Of a stretch of 64,000 nt of DNA, positions 1 to 10,900 are shown one piece after another. Made by a program: the position numbers and the translations under genes. The stretch comes from Paraglaciecola mesophila (GTDB lineage: Bacteria; Pseudomonadota; Gammaproteobacteria; Enterobacterales; Alteromonadaceae). The notes beneath the pieces are model-generated. The model made no database searches. It saw only the letters and a list, made by a program, of their open reading frames with translations, and had not been told where the DNA came from. The stretch's first letter is position 1. Each line of letters starts with the position of its first letter. Location of the stretch: assembly GCF_009906955.1 (NCBI RefSeq), contig NZ_CP047656.1, positions 1,488,001 to 1,552,000 of the forward strand, written 5' to 3'.

Positions 1-225
1 AACCCATAACTGCGGGAATGTTGGCCAGTCAGCATACTTTGGTAATTCAGAACGGATATCAGGATTTTGCAGGATATCTACGTAAGCGAACTCTTCTCCG
101 CATGACATCAATGCTTGAGATGCTTGGGCTGAAAAGCCACAGTTAGGCAATTTAGGCGACCCTTTCATGTATAGAAGAATAGGATTTTCACTAATTTGTT
201 GCTGAATTTTCTCAACTGTTTCCAT
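1..225 (-). CDS. grxD: Monothiol glutaredoxin, Grx4 type (3' end cut by window)
   Basis: The first 75 residues are present; the C-terminus lies outside the window. They start METVEKIQQQISENPILLYM and carry KGSPKLPNCGFS, the CGFS active site (Cys29) of monothiol glutaredoxins, followed by the PTFPQLWV segment of the glutathione/Fe-S binding fold. Family members bind a [2Fe-2S] cluster with glutathione and act in Fe-S delivery in the cytoplasm. The ATG is preceded by GTGAGAGTGATA, a modest ribosome site. It is divergent from sodB, which also handles iron and redox stress. Identification is firm from the CGFS motif; the symbol follows E. coli Grx4. Confidence 0.93.
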   Translation of the reverse strand, partial: METVEKIQQQISENPILLYMKGSPKLPNCGFSAQASQALMSCGEEFAYVDILQNPDIRSELPKYADWPTFPQLWV

Positions 226-489
226 TATCACTCTCACTAATATTTGAATAACGCTAATAATGCGGCCAAGTTTACCGTTTTCAAGGCAATATACCAATGC
301 TCCCTTGTGATCTTTATTGGTTTAAAATTATTATCAAGCTTACCCCTTGTATTGTGGGCTGTGCGCCCTAAGATCGGAAACTGGGTTTCAGGATAACCTT
401 GGACAAGCTGTTTTATATTCGTGTATAAAGCGCTAGCGTTGCCCGAGGTTATGCACACGATTATTGTTAACTTTAAATGGAGAAATATC

Positions 490-1071
490 ATGGCTTTCGA
501 ATTACCAGCTCTTCCGTATGAAAAAAATGCTTTAGAACCACATATCTCAGCGGAGACATTGGAATATCACTACGGTAAGCATCACGCCACTTATGTCACT
601 AAGCTAAACGGCTTGGTTGAAGGTACTGATATGGCGAATAAAGATCTTGAAGAGATCGTAAAATCGTCTGAAGGCGGAGTGTTCAATAACGCTGCTCAAA
701 TCTGGAACCACACGTTCTATTGGAACAGCCTAAGCCCAAATGGTGGCGGTGAGCCAAGTGGCGCACTTGCTGATGCAATCAACGCAAAATGGGGTTCTTT
801 CGCAGACTTTAAAGCGGCCTTGAACGATAAAGCAGTCAACAACTTCGGTTCAAGCTGGACTTGGCTTGTTAAAACAGCTGACGGCAGCCTAGACATTGTT
901 AACACAAGCAATGCGGGTACGCCTCTAACAGATGCGAATCTTACTCCTCTGCTTACCGTAGATTTGTGGGAACACGCTTATTACATTGACTACCGTAATG
1001 CTCGTCCTAAGTACCTTGAAGGTTTCTGGGCACTAGCAAACTGGGATTTCGCAGCGAGCAACTTCGCATAA
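490..1071 (+). CDS. sodB: Iron superoxide dismutase
   Basis: 193-residue Fe/Mn superoxide dismutase converting superoxide to hydrogen peroxide and oxygen. It begins [20 protein letters not shown], as Fe enzymes do. Metal ligands visible are His27, His74 (in IWNHTFYW) and the Asp and His of DLWEHAYY near residues 157 and 161. Gln70 in AAQIWNH is the Fe-type signature. An in-frame upstream extension is open, but the ATG at 490 follows GGAGAAATATC and matches the family N-terminus, so that start is chosen. It is a single-gene unit closed by a hairpin terminator. Confidence 0.96.
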   Translation: MAFELPALPYEKNALEPHISAETLEYHYGKHHATYVTKLNGLVEGTDMANKDLEEIVKSSEGGVFNNAAQIWNHTFYWNSLSPNGGGEPSGALADAINAKWGSFADFKAALNDKAVNNFGSSWTWLVKTADGSLDIVNTSNAGTPLTDANLTPLLTVDLWEHAYYIDYRNARPKYLEGFWALANWDFAASNFA

Positions 1072-1109
1072 GCATCCCTTTATCTGGTCAATGACCCGGA
1101 TAATTTATT

Positions 1110-1135
1110 AGCCTCGAATGTGTCGGGGCTTTTTT
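1110..1135 (+). terminator. Rho-independent terminator of sodB
   Basis: AGCCTCGA and TCGGGGCT pair as an 8-bp stem (one G-U) around a 5-nt loop, followed by six T. It lies about 40 nt after the sodB stop codon. Confidence 0.85.
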
Positions 1136-1397
1136 ATGTTTGCCCCTTCAACTCGCAATAAAAAATAATTTCTCGAATTCCTGCAAACGCCCGTTTATTT
1201 ATCCCAACGCCCCGTTCATTCATACTCTATTCAGTAAAAGTAAATTCCTCCAACAGCAAATTGACTCCGTTAGTGCTTAAAGATCAGTTTTTATCCATTC
1301 CTAGAAAATATTGTTCTAAATCCGAAACATACAAATGCTAATTAGGGTCTAATCTTACCAGTGAAGCCAGAAAATTTTCTATATGTGAGGTCGAGTT

Positions 1398-3320
1398 ATG
1401 GGAATTTTAGAGCAATATCAAACGCGCTACGAAGCGCGTAAAGAAGAAGAGTTAACCATCGACGAATTCTTGGAAATCTGCAAAACGGATGATTCAGCAT
1501 ACGCCAATGCAGCTGAGCGTCTTCTTAAAGCGATTGGCGAGCCAGAAATGGTAGACACTGCCAAAGATGCCACGCTAAGCCGTATATTTTCTAATCGTAT
1601 TATCCCCCGTTACCCAGCGTTTGATGGGTTTTATGGCATGGAAGAATCAATAGAGCAGATCGTATCCTATCTTCGCCATGCCTCCCAAGGACTAGAAGAA
1701 AAGAAACAGGTGCTCTATTTGCTAGGGCCAGTAGGTGGCGGCAAATCTTCATTAGCGGAAAAGCTCAAAGAGCTTATGCAACAACAACCTATATACATAC
1801 TCAAAGACTCACCAGTTAATGACCATCCTCTTAGTTTGTTTGATTCGAATGAGGACGGGGCTTTGTTACTGAATGAGTTTGGCATTCCCCAGCGCTACCT
1901 CAAAACAGTGATGTCTCCATGGGCACGCAAGCGTTTGCATGAATACAATGGCGATATTCGCAAATTCAAAGTGATTAAGTTGCATCCATCTATACTCGAT
2001 CAGGTTGCAGTTGCGAAAACCGAACCTGGTGACGAGAACAATCAAGACATTTCAGCGTTAGTGGGTAAAGTCGACATAAGACGTCTTGAGCACTTCGCAC
2101 AAAATGACCCTGATGCATACAGTTATTCAGGAGCCCTATGCAGAGCAAATCAAGGTTTGATGGAATTTGTCGAGATGTTTAAAGCCCCCATAAAAGTGCT
2201 GCATCCATTACTAACCGCTACCCAAGAAGGCAACTACAATTCTACCGAAGGTCTCTCTGCCCTGCCCTTTGAAGGGGTAATATTAGCTCACTCTAATGAA
2301 TCAGAATGGCAAACCTTCCGCAATAATAAAAACAATGAAGCATTTCTCGACCGCGTGTTTATTGTCAATGTACCGTATTGCTTGCGGGTCTCAGAAGAAA
2401 TTCAAATCTATCGCAAACTTATCGATAACAGTGAACTGGCAGGCGCGCCATGTGCACCAGATACCTTAGAGACGCTAGCCCAATTTAGCGTGCTCTCGCG
2501 CCTAAAAGCGCCAGAAAATTCAAGTATCTATTCAAAAATGCGTGTTTATGACGGCGAAAGCTTGAAAGACACGGATCCTAAAGCTAAGTCCTATCAAGAA
2601 TATCGAGATTACGCTGGCGTAGATGAAGGCATGCAAGGCCTCTCTACTCGTTTTGCCTTCAAAATACTGTCCCGGGTGTTTAACTTCGACCCACAAGAAT
2701 TGGCGGCAAACCCTGTACACTTGTTCTATGTGCTTGAACGTCAAATCGAGCGTGAACAGTTTCCCGCAGACCTAGCCGACATATATAAAGAGCACTTAAA
2801 AGGCTACCTTATTCCTAAGTACGTTGAGTTTATTGGCAAGGAAATACAAACCGCTTATTTAGAGTCATATTCAGAATACGGACAAAACCTGTTTGACCGT
2901 TATGTCATTTACGCTGATTTCTGGATCCAAGACCAAGAATATCGAGATCCAGAGACAGGCCAACTTTTCGATCGAGAAGCCTTGAACACCGAGCTTGAAA
3001 AAATCGAGAAAACTGCCGGTATCAGTAACCCTAAAGATTTTCGGAATGAGATAGTCAATTTCGTGCTCCGTGCAAGAGCCAATAACAAAGGCAAAAACCC
3101 CAGCTGGACCAGCTACGAGAAACTTCGCACTGTGATCGAAAAGAAAATGTTCTCAAATACAGAAGATTTGCTTCCGGTTATTTCATTTAACAAGAAAGGC
3201 TCCGCAGAAGACGAGAAAAAACACGATGACTTCGTTGCCCGAATGGCTGAAAAAGGCTACACCCAAAAACAAGTTAGATTATTGTGTGAATGGTATTTGC
3301 GGGTTAGAAAATCTTCTTAA
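1398..3320 (+). CDS. prkA: PrkA family serine protein kinase (YeaG)
   Basis: 640 residues, the usual length for YeaG/PrkA (about 644). An N-terminal AAA-like PrkA domain carries the P-loop GPVGGGKS at residues 110-117. The C-terminal half is the PrkA kinase-like domain. In enterics yeaG and yeaH are induced by nutrient and stationary-phase stress. It is the first gene of a prkA-yeaH-ycgB operon: 53 bp to the next gene, which is then only 1 bp from the third. The ATG start is preceded by GAGGTCGAGTT. The 326 bp before it hold the sodB terminator and no other gene. Confidence 0.95.
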   Translation: MGILEQYQTRYEARKEEELTIDEFLEICKTDDSAYANAAERLLKAIGEPEMVDTAKDATLSRIFSNRIIPRYPAFDGFYGMEESIEQIVSYLRHASQGLEEKKQVLYLLGPVGGGKSSLAEKLKELMQQQPIYILKDSPVNDHPLSLFDSNEDGALLLNEFGIPQRYLKTVMSPWARKRLHEYNGDIRKFKVIKLHPSILDQVAVAKTEPGDENNQDISALVGKVDIRRLEHFAQNDPDAYSYSGALCRANQGLMEFVEMFKAPIKVLHPLLTATQEGNYNSTEGLSALPFEGVILAHSNESEWQTFRNNKNNEAFLDRVFIVNVPYCLRVSEEIQIYRKLIDNSELAGAPCAPDTLETLAQFSVLSRLKAPENSSIYSKMRVYDGESLKDTDPKAKSYQEYRDYAGVDEGMQGLSTRFAFKILSRVFNFDPQELAANPVHLFYVLERQIEREQFPADLADIYKEHLKGYLIPKYVEFIGKEIQTAYLESYSEYGQNLFDRYVIYADFWIQDQEYRDPETGQLFDREALNTELEKIEKTAGISNPKDFRNEIVNFVLRARANNKGKNPSWTSYEKLRTVIEKKMFSNTEDLLPVISFNKKGSAEDEKKHDDFVARMAEKGYTQKQVRLLCEWYLRVRKSS

Positions 3321-3373
3321 TTCGGCACTGAAAGACAACAGCGCTCCAATGGAATCCATTGAGGTAAAGCAGT

Positions 3374-4657
3374 ATGGCCCATTTTATTGACAGACGACTA
3401 AACGGCAAAGGAAAAAGCACAGTCAACCGCCAACGATTTTTGCGCCGCTACAAGGAGCAAATTAAAAAAGCGGTGTCTGAGTCAATCAACAAACGCAGCG
3501 TCACTGATGTCACCAGCGGAGAGAAAATTGGCATTTCAAGTCGCGATATATCAGAGCCTATATTTCACACCGGAAAAGGTGGCGCCAGAAGCATTGTGCA
3601 TCCAGGCAACGACCAGTTCACTGCAGGTGATAAAATAAAACGCCCTGAATCTGGCGCTGGCCAAGGTGGTGATAGTCACGCCAGTGACAGTGGTGAAGGC
3701 CAAGATGACTTTGTTTTTCAAATTTCAAAAGATGAGTACCTAGACCTGCTCTTTGAAGATTTGATCTTACCTAATCTTGAGAAAACCCAGCAAGATAAAT
3801 TAGTACAGTATGAAAGCTATCGTGCGGGGTTTGTGTCTGATGGGGTGCCAAGTAACCTAGATGTGGTGCGCTCATTAAAAGGCTCCGTCGCTAGGCGAAT
3901 TGCCCTTAGTGGAGGTAAAAAAGCACAGTTAAAAGCACTGCAAGCCCAACTTGCAGAAATCCTTGAAGAAAAAGTGCCCGATCAGCTTGCACTGGCCAAA
4001 TTGAAAGACGACATAAAGCAGTTGGAGAAAGCCATTGCCCGGGTGCCCTTTATTGACACCTTTGATTTGCGTTTTCGCAATTATCAAAAGCGCCCTATTC
4101 CGTCCAGTAAAGCCGTCATGTTTTGTTTAATGGACGTATCCGGCTCAATGGACCAAGCGACAAAAGATAAAGCCAAGCGTTTCTATATTTTGTTGTATTT
4201 ATTTTTGACCCGAACCTATAAAGATGTAGAAGTTGTTTATATTCACCATCATACCCAAGCTAAGGAAGTGGACGAGCAGGAGTTTTTTTATTCCACGGAA
4301 ACCGGTGGCACCATAGTCTCTAGCGCGTTGGTGCTGATGAAACAGATAGTAGAGCAACGTTATTCTCAGCAGGAATGGAATATCTACGCTGCACAAGCAT
4401 CTGACGGCGACAATTGGACAGACGACTGTGCTAAGTGCACCGAGTTACTTGAGCGAAGCCTATTACCTAGTGTTCGTTACTTTGCCTACATTGAAATCAC
4501 CGCGCGCCAACATCAAAAGCTTTGGCATGAGTATGAAAAGCTTAGTCAGATACACAACAACTTTGCTATCAAGCATATTGTCGATGTGGACGATATTTAC
4601 CCAGTTTTCAGGGAGTTGTTCGATCAAAGCGTCGAAAAGCCCTCAGGAGTAGCTTAA
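3374..4657 (+). CDS. yeaH: YeaH, DUF444 von Willebrand A domain protein
   Basis: 427 residues, equal to E. coli YeaH. The N-terminus is basic and low in complexity (Gly/Ser-rich around residues 90-112), a helical Lys/Gln/Ala-rich stretch follows at about 180-222, and a VWA-like domain has the MIDAS motif DVSGS at residues 254-258 ([13 protein letters not shown]). The biochemical role is unknown. It is always linked to the PrkA kinase and SpoVR-like YcgB, so it probably acts with them under starvation. Its stop codon is one base before the ycgB start, implying coupling. Confidence 0.93.
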   Translation: MAHFIDRRLNGKGKSTVNRQRFLRRYKEQIKKAVSESINKRSVTDVTSGEKIGISSRDISEPIFHTGKGGARSIVHPGNDQFTAGDKIKRPESGAGQGGDSHASDSGEGQDDFVFQISKDEYLDLLFEDLILPNLEKTQQDKLVQYESYRAGFVSDGVPSNLDVVRSLKGSVARRIALSGGKKAQLKALQAQLAEILEEKVPDQLALAKLKDDIKQLEKAIARVPFIDTFDLRFRNYQKRPIPSSKAVMFCLMDVSGSMDQATKDKAKRFYILLYLFLTRTYKDVEVVYIHHHTQAKEVDEQEFFYSTETGGTIVSSALVLMKQIVEQRYSQQEWNIYAAQASDGDNWTDDCAKCTELLERSLLPSVRYFAYIEITARQHQKLWHEYEKLSQIHNNFAIKHIVDVDDIYPVFRELFDQSVEKPSGVA

Positions 4658-4658
4658 T

Positions 4659-6227
4659 ATGGTGGCTAATACTAAAGCTAAAACAAAACACAAGCTAACA
4701 TCAAATGTACTAAGTGATGGCCCGGATTGGACATTCGATCTTCTCGCTCAATATGAACAAGAAATTGATCGCGTCGCCAAACACTATGGCTTAGACATCT
4801 ATCCCAACCAAATAGAAATCATCACCGCTGAACACATGATGGACGCATACGCTAGCATAGGTATGCCGGTCAATTATGCCCATTGGTCGTATGGCAAAAA
4901 ATTCATTCAATCAGAACAAAATTACCGTCGAGGTCAAATGGGATTGGCTTACGAAATCGTGATCAATTCAGACCCTTGTATCGCCTATTTAATGGAAGAG
5001 AATACCATGCCGATGCAGGCACTGGTGATGGCTCATGCCTGTTACGGGCACAACTCATTTTTCAAGAATAATTATCTCTTTAAGGCATGGACTGACGCCA
5101 GTTCGATTATTGACTATCTACTGTTTGCCAAAAATTATGTGACCCAATGTGAGCAGAAGTACGGTGTAACTGAAGTTGAAAACGTATTAGACTCATGTCA
5201 TGCACTGATGAATTTTGGTGTCGACAGATACAAACGCCCGCAAAAGATTTCGATGCAAATCGAACGTGAACGTCAAGAGAATCGCGAGCAACATATCCAA
5301 TCTCAAGTGAATGAGTTATGGCGAACCTTGCCTAAATCGGAAACTAAAAACAGTCAGCCAACCCAAAGATTTCCGTCTGAGCCACAAGAGAACGTGCTCT
5401 ATTTTATTGAGAAAAACGCACCACTCTTAGCGCCTTGGCAAAGGGAGCTCGTGCGTATAGTACGTAAAATATCGCAATATTTTTACCCGCAAAAACAAAC
5501 CCAAGTCATGAACGAAGGATGGGCTTGCTTCTGGCACTACCACATACTCAATCATCTATATGATGAAGGAAAGCTCAGCGACAAATTTATGTTAGAGTTT
5601 CTTCATAGTCACACCAATGTTGTGGCACAGCCTGCTTATAATCATCCGAACTACTCTGGACTTAATCCTTATGCTTTAGGATTTAATATGTTCATGGACA
5701 TCAAGCGTATTTGCCAATCACCTACAGATGAAGACCGTGCATGGTTTCCAGAAATCGCAGGGCAGGATTGGTTAGAAACTGTGCACTTTGCTATGCAAAA
5801 CTTCAAAGATGAGAGCTTTATCAGTCAGTTTTTATCGCCTAAACTCATGCGCGATTTTAGATTTTTTGCTATTGAAGATGACGAGAAAAATGCATTCGTC
5901 AATGTCTCCGCCATCCATGATGAAGCTGGATACCACAGGATCAGAGAGAAGCTATCGGCGCAATATAATCTGAGTAATTTGGAGCCTAATATTCAAGTAT
6001 TTGAGGTCGACTCTAAAGGCGATCGCTCACTCACATTATCTTACTTGCCACAACACGGCATTCCATTAGCTGAAAGCCAGCATAAAGTCCTCAAGCACCT
6101 GCATCATTTATGGGGGTTTTCTGTTAAATTGGAGCAAGTAGATGAGCAAGGTGCTAGGCACTTACTTGGCGCCTACCCTGAACAGCCCAAAGCTGCTGAC
6201 GCCCCTTTGTCTAGCATTGTAATTTAA
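4659..6227 (+). CDS. ycgB: SpoVR family protein (YcgB)
   Basis: 522 residues, close to the 510 of E. coli YcgB. It shows the SpoVR-family segments NYAHWSYGKKF near residue 77 and NEGWACFWHYHILNHLYDEG in the middle, plus a C-terminal extension. SpoVR is named for a Bacillus spore-cortex gene; in non-sporing gammaproteobacteria the function is unknown, but the gene travels with prkA and yeaH. It starts one base after the yeaH stop, with CAGGAG in the end of yeaH serving as ribosome site. Confidence 0.93.
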   Translation: MVANTKAKTKHKLTSNVLSDGPDWTFDLLAQYEQEIDRVAKHYGLDIYPNQIEIITAEHMMDAYASIGMPVNYAHWSYGKKFIQSEQNYRRGQMGLAYEIVINSDPCIAYLMEENTMPMQALVMAHACYGHNSFFKNNYLFKAWTDASSIIDYLLFAKNYVTQCEQKYGVTEVENVLDSCHALMNFGVDRYKRPQKISMQIERERQENREQHIQSQVNELWRTLPKSETKNSQPTQRFPSEPQENVLYFIEKNAPLLAPWQRELVRIVRKISQYFYPQKQTQVMNEGWACFWHYHILNHLYDEGKLSDKFMLEFLHSHTNVVAQPAYNHPNYSGLNPYALGFNMFMDIKRICQSPTDEDRAWFPEIAGQDWLETVHFAMQNFKDESFISQFLSPKLMRDFRFFAIEDDEKNAFVNVSAIHDEAGYHRIREKLSAQYNLSNLEPNIQVFEVDSKGDRSLTLSYLPQHGIPLAESQHKVLKHLHHLWGFSVKLEQVDEQGARHLLGAYPEQPKAADAPLSSIVI

Positions 6228-6293
6228 TGTGCTCGTAATGCGTTCAGCCCAACGGCGTTTTAGCTAACAATAAACTATTTCAGATGTGACCCA

Positions 6294-6596
6294 ATGACAA
6301 TTCAAAAAAACAACCCTTTGCATGGGTTAACCCTACAGCATATTGTAGAAAGCTTGGTCAAAAAGCTCGGTTGGGAGCAAATGCATGAACAGGTAAAAAT
6401 TAACTGTTTTGCCAATGATCCAAGTATTAAGTCAAGCTTAAAATTCTTGCGTAAAACCCCTTGGGCACGAAGCAAAGTTGAGTCCCTTTACTTATACACC
6501 ATGCGAAGTCAGTCCCCTCAAACTAAAAAGCAGCCGGAACCAGTTTCTGCCGCTGAAGAATTTGTTTGGCCCGAACCGAAGAAACCCAAAGATTAA
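6294..6596 (+). CDS. VF530 family (DUF2132) small DNA-binding protein
   Basis: 100 residues starting [20 protein letters not shown], with the VF530-type core [15 protein letters not shown] and [19 protein letters not shown]. The family, named for a Vibrio fischeri structure, is a small helical fold described as double-stranded-DNA binding; the cellular role is unknown. The C-terminal 25 residues are Pro/Glu/Lys-rich and look disordered. It lies 66 bp after ycgB and 9 bp before the next gene, so it may belong to the same transcript. Confidence 0.85.
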   Translation: MTIQKNNPLHGLTLQHIVESLVKKLGWEQMHEQVKINCFANDPSIKSSLKFLRKTPWARSKVESLYLYTMRSQSPQTKKQPEPVSAAEEFVWPEPKKPKD

Positions 6597-6605
6597 TAAC
6601 AGCAA

Positions 6606-7100
6606 ATGAAGTACTTAGCGGCTTACCCGGCACATCTGCAAAACCAAATCGAACAACTCTTAGAACAAGATAAACTTAAAGAATATTTACTGACTCGTTA
6701 TCCAAGTGTGCATGAAATCAGTAATGATAGTGCTTTACGCGACTATGTAATGGCATTAAAGAACCGTTTTATGCGTAAATCAGCGCCGCTAAGTAAAATA
6801 GCCTTCGACCCCAAAATTCATGTGGTTAATCACGCCCTTGGCTTACATACTTATGTGTCTAGAGTTCAAGGTTCTAAGCTAAAAAGCAAGAATGAGCTAA
6901 GAGTCAGCGTCCTGTTTAAGCGCGTTCCTGAACCATTTTTAAACATGATCGTGGTGCACGAATTGGCACATTTGAAAGAGAAGGACCACAATAAAGCATT
7001 CTATCAACTGTGTTTGCATATGTTGCCTGATTACCATCAATTAGAATTTGATTTACGCGTGTATTTAACCCAAATTGACGCCCTAGGCGACATTTATTAA
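6606..7100 (+). CDS. YgjP/WLM-like zinc metallopeptidase
   Basis: 164 residues. A zincin signature HELAH is at residues 118-122 (MIVVHELAHLKEKDHNKAFY), with His128 further along as in YgjP-like/DUF45 metal-dependent proteins. The segment after the motif (LCLHMLPDYHQLEFDLR) is also typical of this family. No signal peptide, so cytoplasmic. Substrate unknown. It begins 9 bp after the VF530 gene and is followed 18 bp later by yacL; the three look co-transcribed. Confidence 0.8.
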   Translation: MKYLAAYPAHLQNQIEQLLEQDKLKEYLLTRYPSVHEISNDSALRDYVMALKNRFMRKSAPLSKIAFDPKIHVVNHALGLHTYVSRVQGSKLKSKNELRVSVLFKRVPEPFLNMIVVHELAHLKEKDHNKAFYQLCLHMLPDYHQLEFDLRVYLTQIDALGDIY

Positions 7101-7118
7101 TTTACTTTTGGATATCCA

Positions 7119-7487
7119 ATGGATTATCAATTTATACGTAACGATCGTGCAGAGCCTGCCGCCATTTTTGAAATGGGCGCAGAAACGCTCGGTCTTTGGT
7201 TCACTGAAGAACTAGGTCGAGACCGCAAAAAATTAGCCCATATATTGAATGTTATTCAGCAGTTAGAAGATAAAGAAATTGAACATTATCTACTGCAAGG
7301 TCACGAATTTAATATGGAATTAAATCGAGACGAAATAGAAGTATATGCAGCCATCACCCGAGATGAAAGCGAAGTGGATATTCCACAAGATACCGAATTA
7401 TATGACCAAGAATCAATCTGTGGTTGTGGTTTAGAAGACTTCAAGGACGTGCTGTTATCTTGGGAGCAATTCGTTGGCAGAATGTAG
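7119..7487 (+). CDS. yacL: YacL family protein (UPF0231)
   Basis: 122 residues, the same size as E. coli YacL (120). It begins MDYQFIRN and keeps the family segments GLWFTEELG, LQGHEFNMELNRDE and YDQESICGCGLEDF. The protein is acidic, cytoplasmic and of unknown function. It is the last gene of the plus-strand run that starts at prkA; about 480 bp without a gene follow. Confidence 0.85.
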   Translation: MDYQFIRNDRAEPAAIFEMGAETLGLWFTEELGRDRKKLAHILNVIQQLEDKEIEHYLLQGHEFNMELNRDEIEVYAAITRDESEVDIPQDTELYDQESICGCGLEDFKDVLLSWEQFVGRM

Positions 7488-7938
7488 CTCACCAGTCGGA
7501 TTCTTATCATCAAATTTGAGGCTGTAATTAATTTTGTATTTACAGCACCGCTCATAAGCTATTTGAGCGCACACCTGATATGACACTTTGGGTCGACAGG
7601 TTTCGAACTACCCCGTTAGACGGTTATCAGTAATCAACGCTCATTGGCGAAACTGCGATAGTAGTCCGCTGAAGACAAGCAGGAGACGGTCAGGCTTGTG
7701 GCAATGGATTTTTTCCATGTGCCAATTGCAGCCGTTGAGAAGAAGTTCTCTGGAAGGCAGATGTGAACCTAAGCGGACAGGCGAGCGTTAAACCTGCGGA
7801 AGATGTTTTGTCATTCGCTGATCTTTATTCGACCTTGATTGAATTAGTGGCAATTGTAGCAGCCCGAACAATCAGTTCCTTAATGGTGAATACACTATCC
7901 AGTAATCATTTTCAGTTATTTTGAATTTCCTGACGAAG
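7488..7938. other. Gene-free stretch with a possible structured-RNA relic
   Basis: No credible protein gene. From about 7563 to 7800 the sequence is unlike its AT-rich flanks: GC-richer, with purine-rich stretches such as CTGAAGACAAGCAGGAGACG and AAACTGCGATAGTAG and many short self-complementary pieces. It resembles the domain I part of a group II intron, but there is no reverse transcriptase, no convincing GTGYG 5' end and no domain V/VI that I can identify. I treat the intron reading as a weak guess. The right part (7800-7938) is AT-rich with nothing recognisable. Confidence 0.25.
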
Positions 7939-7966
7939 AGCACCGTATCTTCTTAAATACGGTGCT
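7939..7966 (-). terminator. Hairpin after the czc operon
   Basis: A perfect 10-bp inverted repeat (AGCACCGTAT / ATACGGTGCT) with an 8-nt loop sits 6 bp beyond the czcA stop. The T-run after the stem on the minus strand is poor (CTCTTCG), so it may end or only stabilise the transcript. Confidence 0.55.
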
Positions 7967-7972
7967 TAACAA

Positions 7973-10900
7973 TCACACTTTGGTTGATTTCGAATGCATT
8001 ACCCGATACAAAATAGGCAAAACGACCAATGTTAGAATGGTCGATGAGATGATCCCACCAATCACAACTGTCGCCAGCGGACGTTGCACTTCAGCGCCCG
8101 TCCCGACATTGAGTGCCATGGGAATAAAACCTAAACTTGCTACCAATGCAGTCATCAAAACCGGACGCAATCTTGTGATAGCTCCGTCAACGATTGAGTT
8201 AATTAAGTCACCTGTTTCTAGTACTCGCTGTTTAATAAATGACAACATCACTAAGCCGTTTAGTACCGCAATACCAGAGAGCGCAATAAACCCGACTCCG
8301 GCAGATATAGACAGTGGCATGTCACGCATCCAGAGCGCGAAGACACCTCCCGTTAAGGCTAAAGGCACGCCAGTGAAGATGATCAAGGCATCACGAAATG
8401 AGCCAAACACCACCATTAGTAACACAAGTATTAGAAAAAGCGTGGCAGGCACCACGATAGACAGTCGCCGACTGGCACTTTCAAGCTGCTCAAACGTGCC
8501 GCCATAATCCAGCCAGTAGCCTGCGGGAAGGGCAACCTGTTCGGTTATTTTGATTTTTGCTTCGTCAACAAAACTCCCTAAGTCGCGTTCTCTGACATTG
8601 GCGGTAACCACGACTCTGCGCTTACCGTTTTCTCGACTGATTTGATTGGGAACAGACGAGTAACCCAGTGTGGCGACTTCTGATAACGGTACAAATTCCC
8701 CATCGGATGTAATAATAGGAGTGCTGCCAATGGCATCTAAATCGGTGCGTATATCTTCATCAAATCGCACAAGCAACTCGAATCGTCTATCTCCCTCAAA
8801 AATTAAGCCAGCGGTATTACCCCCGATGGCCGACGCCAACCACTCCTGCAAGTCGGCGACGTCCAACCCATAACGTGCCAACTCGACTGGCTTAGGATTG
8901 ATAGTGAAGATAGGGATATCATCAACTTGTTCAAGCCTTGCATCCGCCACGCCATCGATTGATTGCAATACTGATAGAATTTCGTTGGCAGAGGCGACCA
9001 AAGCGGTTAAATCATCTCCGAAGACTTTTATACCAAGGTCTGCCCTCACTCCACTTATCAACTCGTTAAAGCGCATTTGGATAGGTTGGGTAAATTCATA
9101 GTTGTTGCCTGTCACCGCTTGTAAGTCTCGCTCAAGGGTTTCAACAAAATCCGCTTTTGACAGTGTTGGATCTGGCCACTGCGCACGTGGCTTAAGCATC
9201 ACAAAAGTATCGGTCACATTGGGAGGCATTGCATCCGTAGCAACTTCCGCAGTGCCGGTTTTAGCAAATACGGTCAACACTTGTTCATATTCCATCAAGG
9301 TAGATTCAAGCGTCTTTTGCATGGCGACGGCTTGTTCTATACCAGTGCCAGGAATACGCATGGCGTGCAGCGCAATGTCACCTTCGTCAAGCTGGGGAAC
9401 AAACTCAGAGCCTAGTCGCGTTGCCAGCCATAAGCTGCCTACTACTAGCACGACTGAGCCGACAAGCACTATCCAGCGCAATTTCAGTGCAATATGAATG
9501 ATGGGGCGATAGGCGGATTTGGCTGCAACAATAATGAAGCTTTCTTTTTCACTAACTTTTCCGCCCATGAACATCGCGACTGCCGCTGGTACAATGGTAA
9601 TGGAGAACAGCATCGCTGCTATCAGCGCCATAATGACCGTTGCCGCCATTGGCTGAAACATCTTGCCCTCAACACCTGTCAATGAGAACAGCGGGATATA
9701 CACCACAGTAATAATCAATACACCGAACAAGCTAGGACGAATGACTTCGTTGGTCGCTTGAAAAACCAGTTCTAGCCGCTCTTTTAGTGGCAAGACTCCA
9801 CTTGTGCGCTTCTGAGATTCGGATAACCGCCTGATACAGTTCTCTACGATGATCACCGCACCATCGACAATTAATCCAAAATCCAATGCACCAAGGCTCA
9901 TCAGATTGGCAGACACACCGGTATTAACCATCCCTGTGATGGTCGCCAACATCGCTAGCGGAATAACTGCCGCTGTGATAAATGCCGCACGAATATTGCC
10001 CAATAATATGAACAAAATAACGATGACTAATAGAGCGCCTTCGACTAAGTTCTTTTGAACAGTTTTGATCGCTTTATCTACTAGTTGGGTGCGGTCATAG
10101 ACTGATTCAATCAGAATTCCGTCGGGTAAGCTCGATTGAATTTCCTTCACCTTTAGCGCAACGGATTGGGCAACAGCACGTGAGTTTTCGCCGACTAGCA
10201 TCATTGCGGTACCTAAAACGGTCTCTTCACCTTCCTGTGTTGCAGCGCCTGTTCTCAGCTCTTTGCCAATAGCCACACTACCAATATCCTTTACCGCAAT
10301 GGGGATAGTATCGATACGCTTGATCACAACATTTTCGATATCACTTAGCGTCTGAAGCTGACCTTGCGAGCGTACTAATATTTGTTGTCCATTTCGTTCA
10401 ACAAATCCAGCACCTTGATTCGCATTATTGCGCTCTAGTGCACGCTGGATATCACTTAAACTGACGTCGAAATTCAACATTTTGAGTGGTTCAGGATTCA
10501 CATGATATTGCTTTACGTAACCACCAATGGCGTTTACTTCTGTGATCCCTTTCACAAGTGCAAGCTGGGGCTTAACAATCCAATCATGAATTTCCCTAAG
10601 AGCCATTGCGTCATATGGCTCACCATTTTTTTGCACGGCACTTTGATCTGCTCGTAAGGTATACATATAGATTTCGCCCAATCCCGTAGCGATAGGACCC
10701 ATTTCTGGCTCTAAACCTTCAGGTAGCTGACTTTTAATCGCTCCAAGTCGAGCATTGATGAGGTTACGTGCAAAATACAGATCTGTACCTTCATCAAAAA
10801 CGGCTGTAACTTGAGATAGTCCGTAGCGTGAAAGCGAGCGGGTGTAAGACAAGCCTGGCAATCCGGCTAGCGCAGTTTCAACCACAAAGGTGATCCGTTG

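Noticed and set aside
7588..7791. 67-codon plus-strand frame in the gene-free stretch after yacL
   Set aside because: Trp/Arg/Ser-rich, no ribosome site, lies in what looks like structured non-coding sequence.
7962..8507. 181-codon plus-strand frame opposite czcA
   Set aside because: Lies wholly within the well-supported czcA gene; composition of a shadow frame, no motif.
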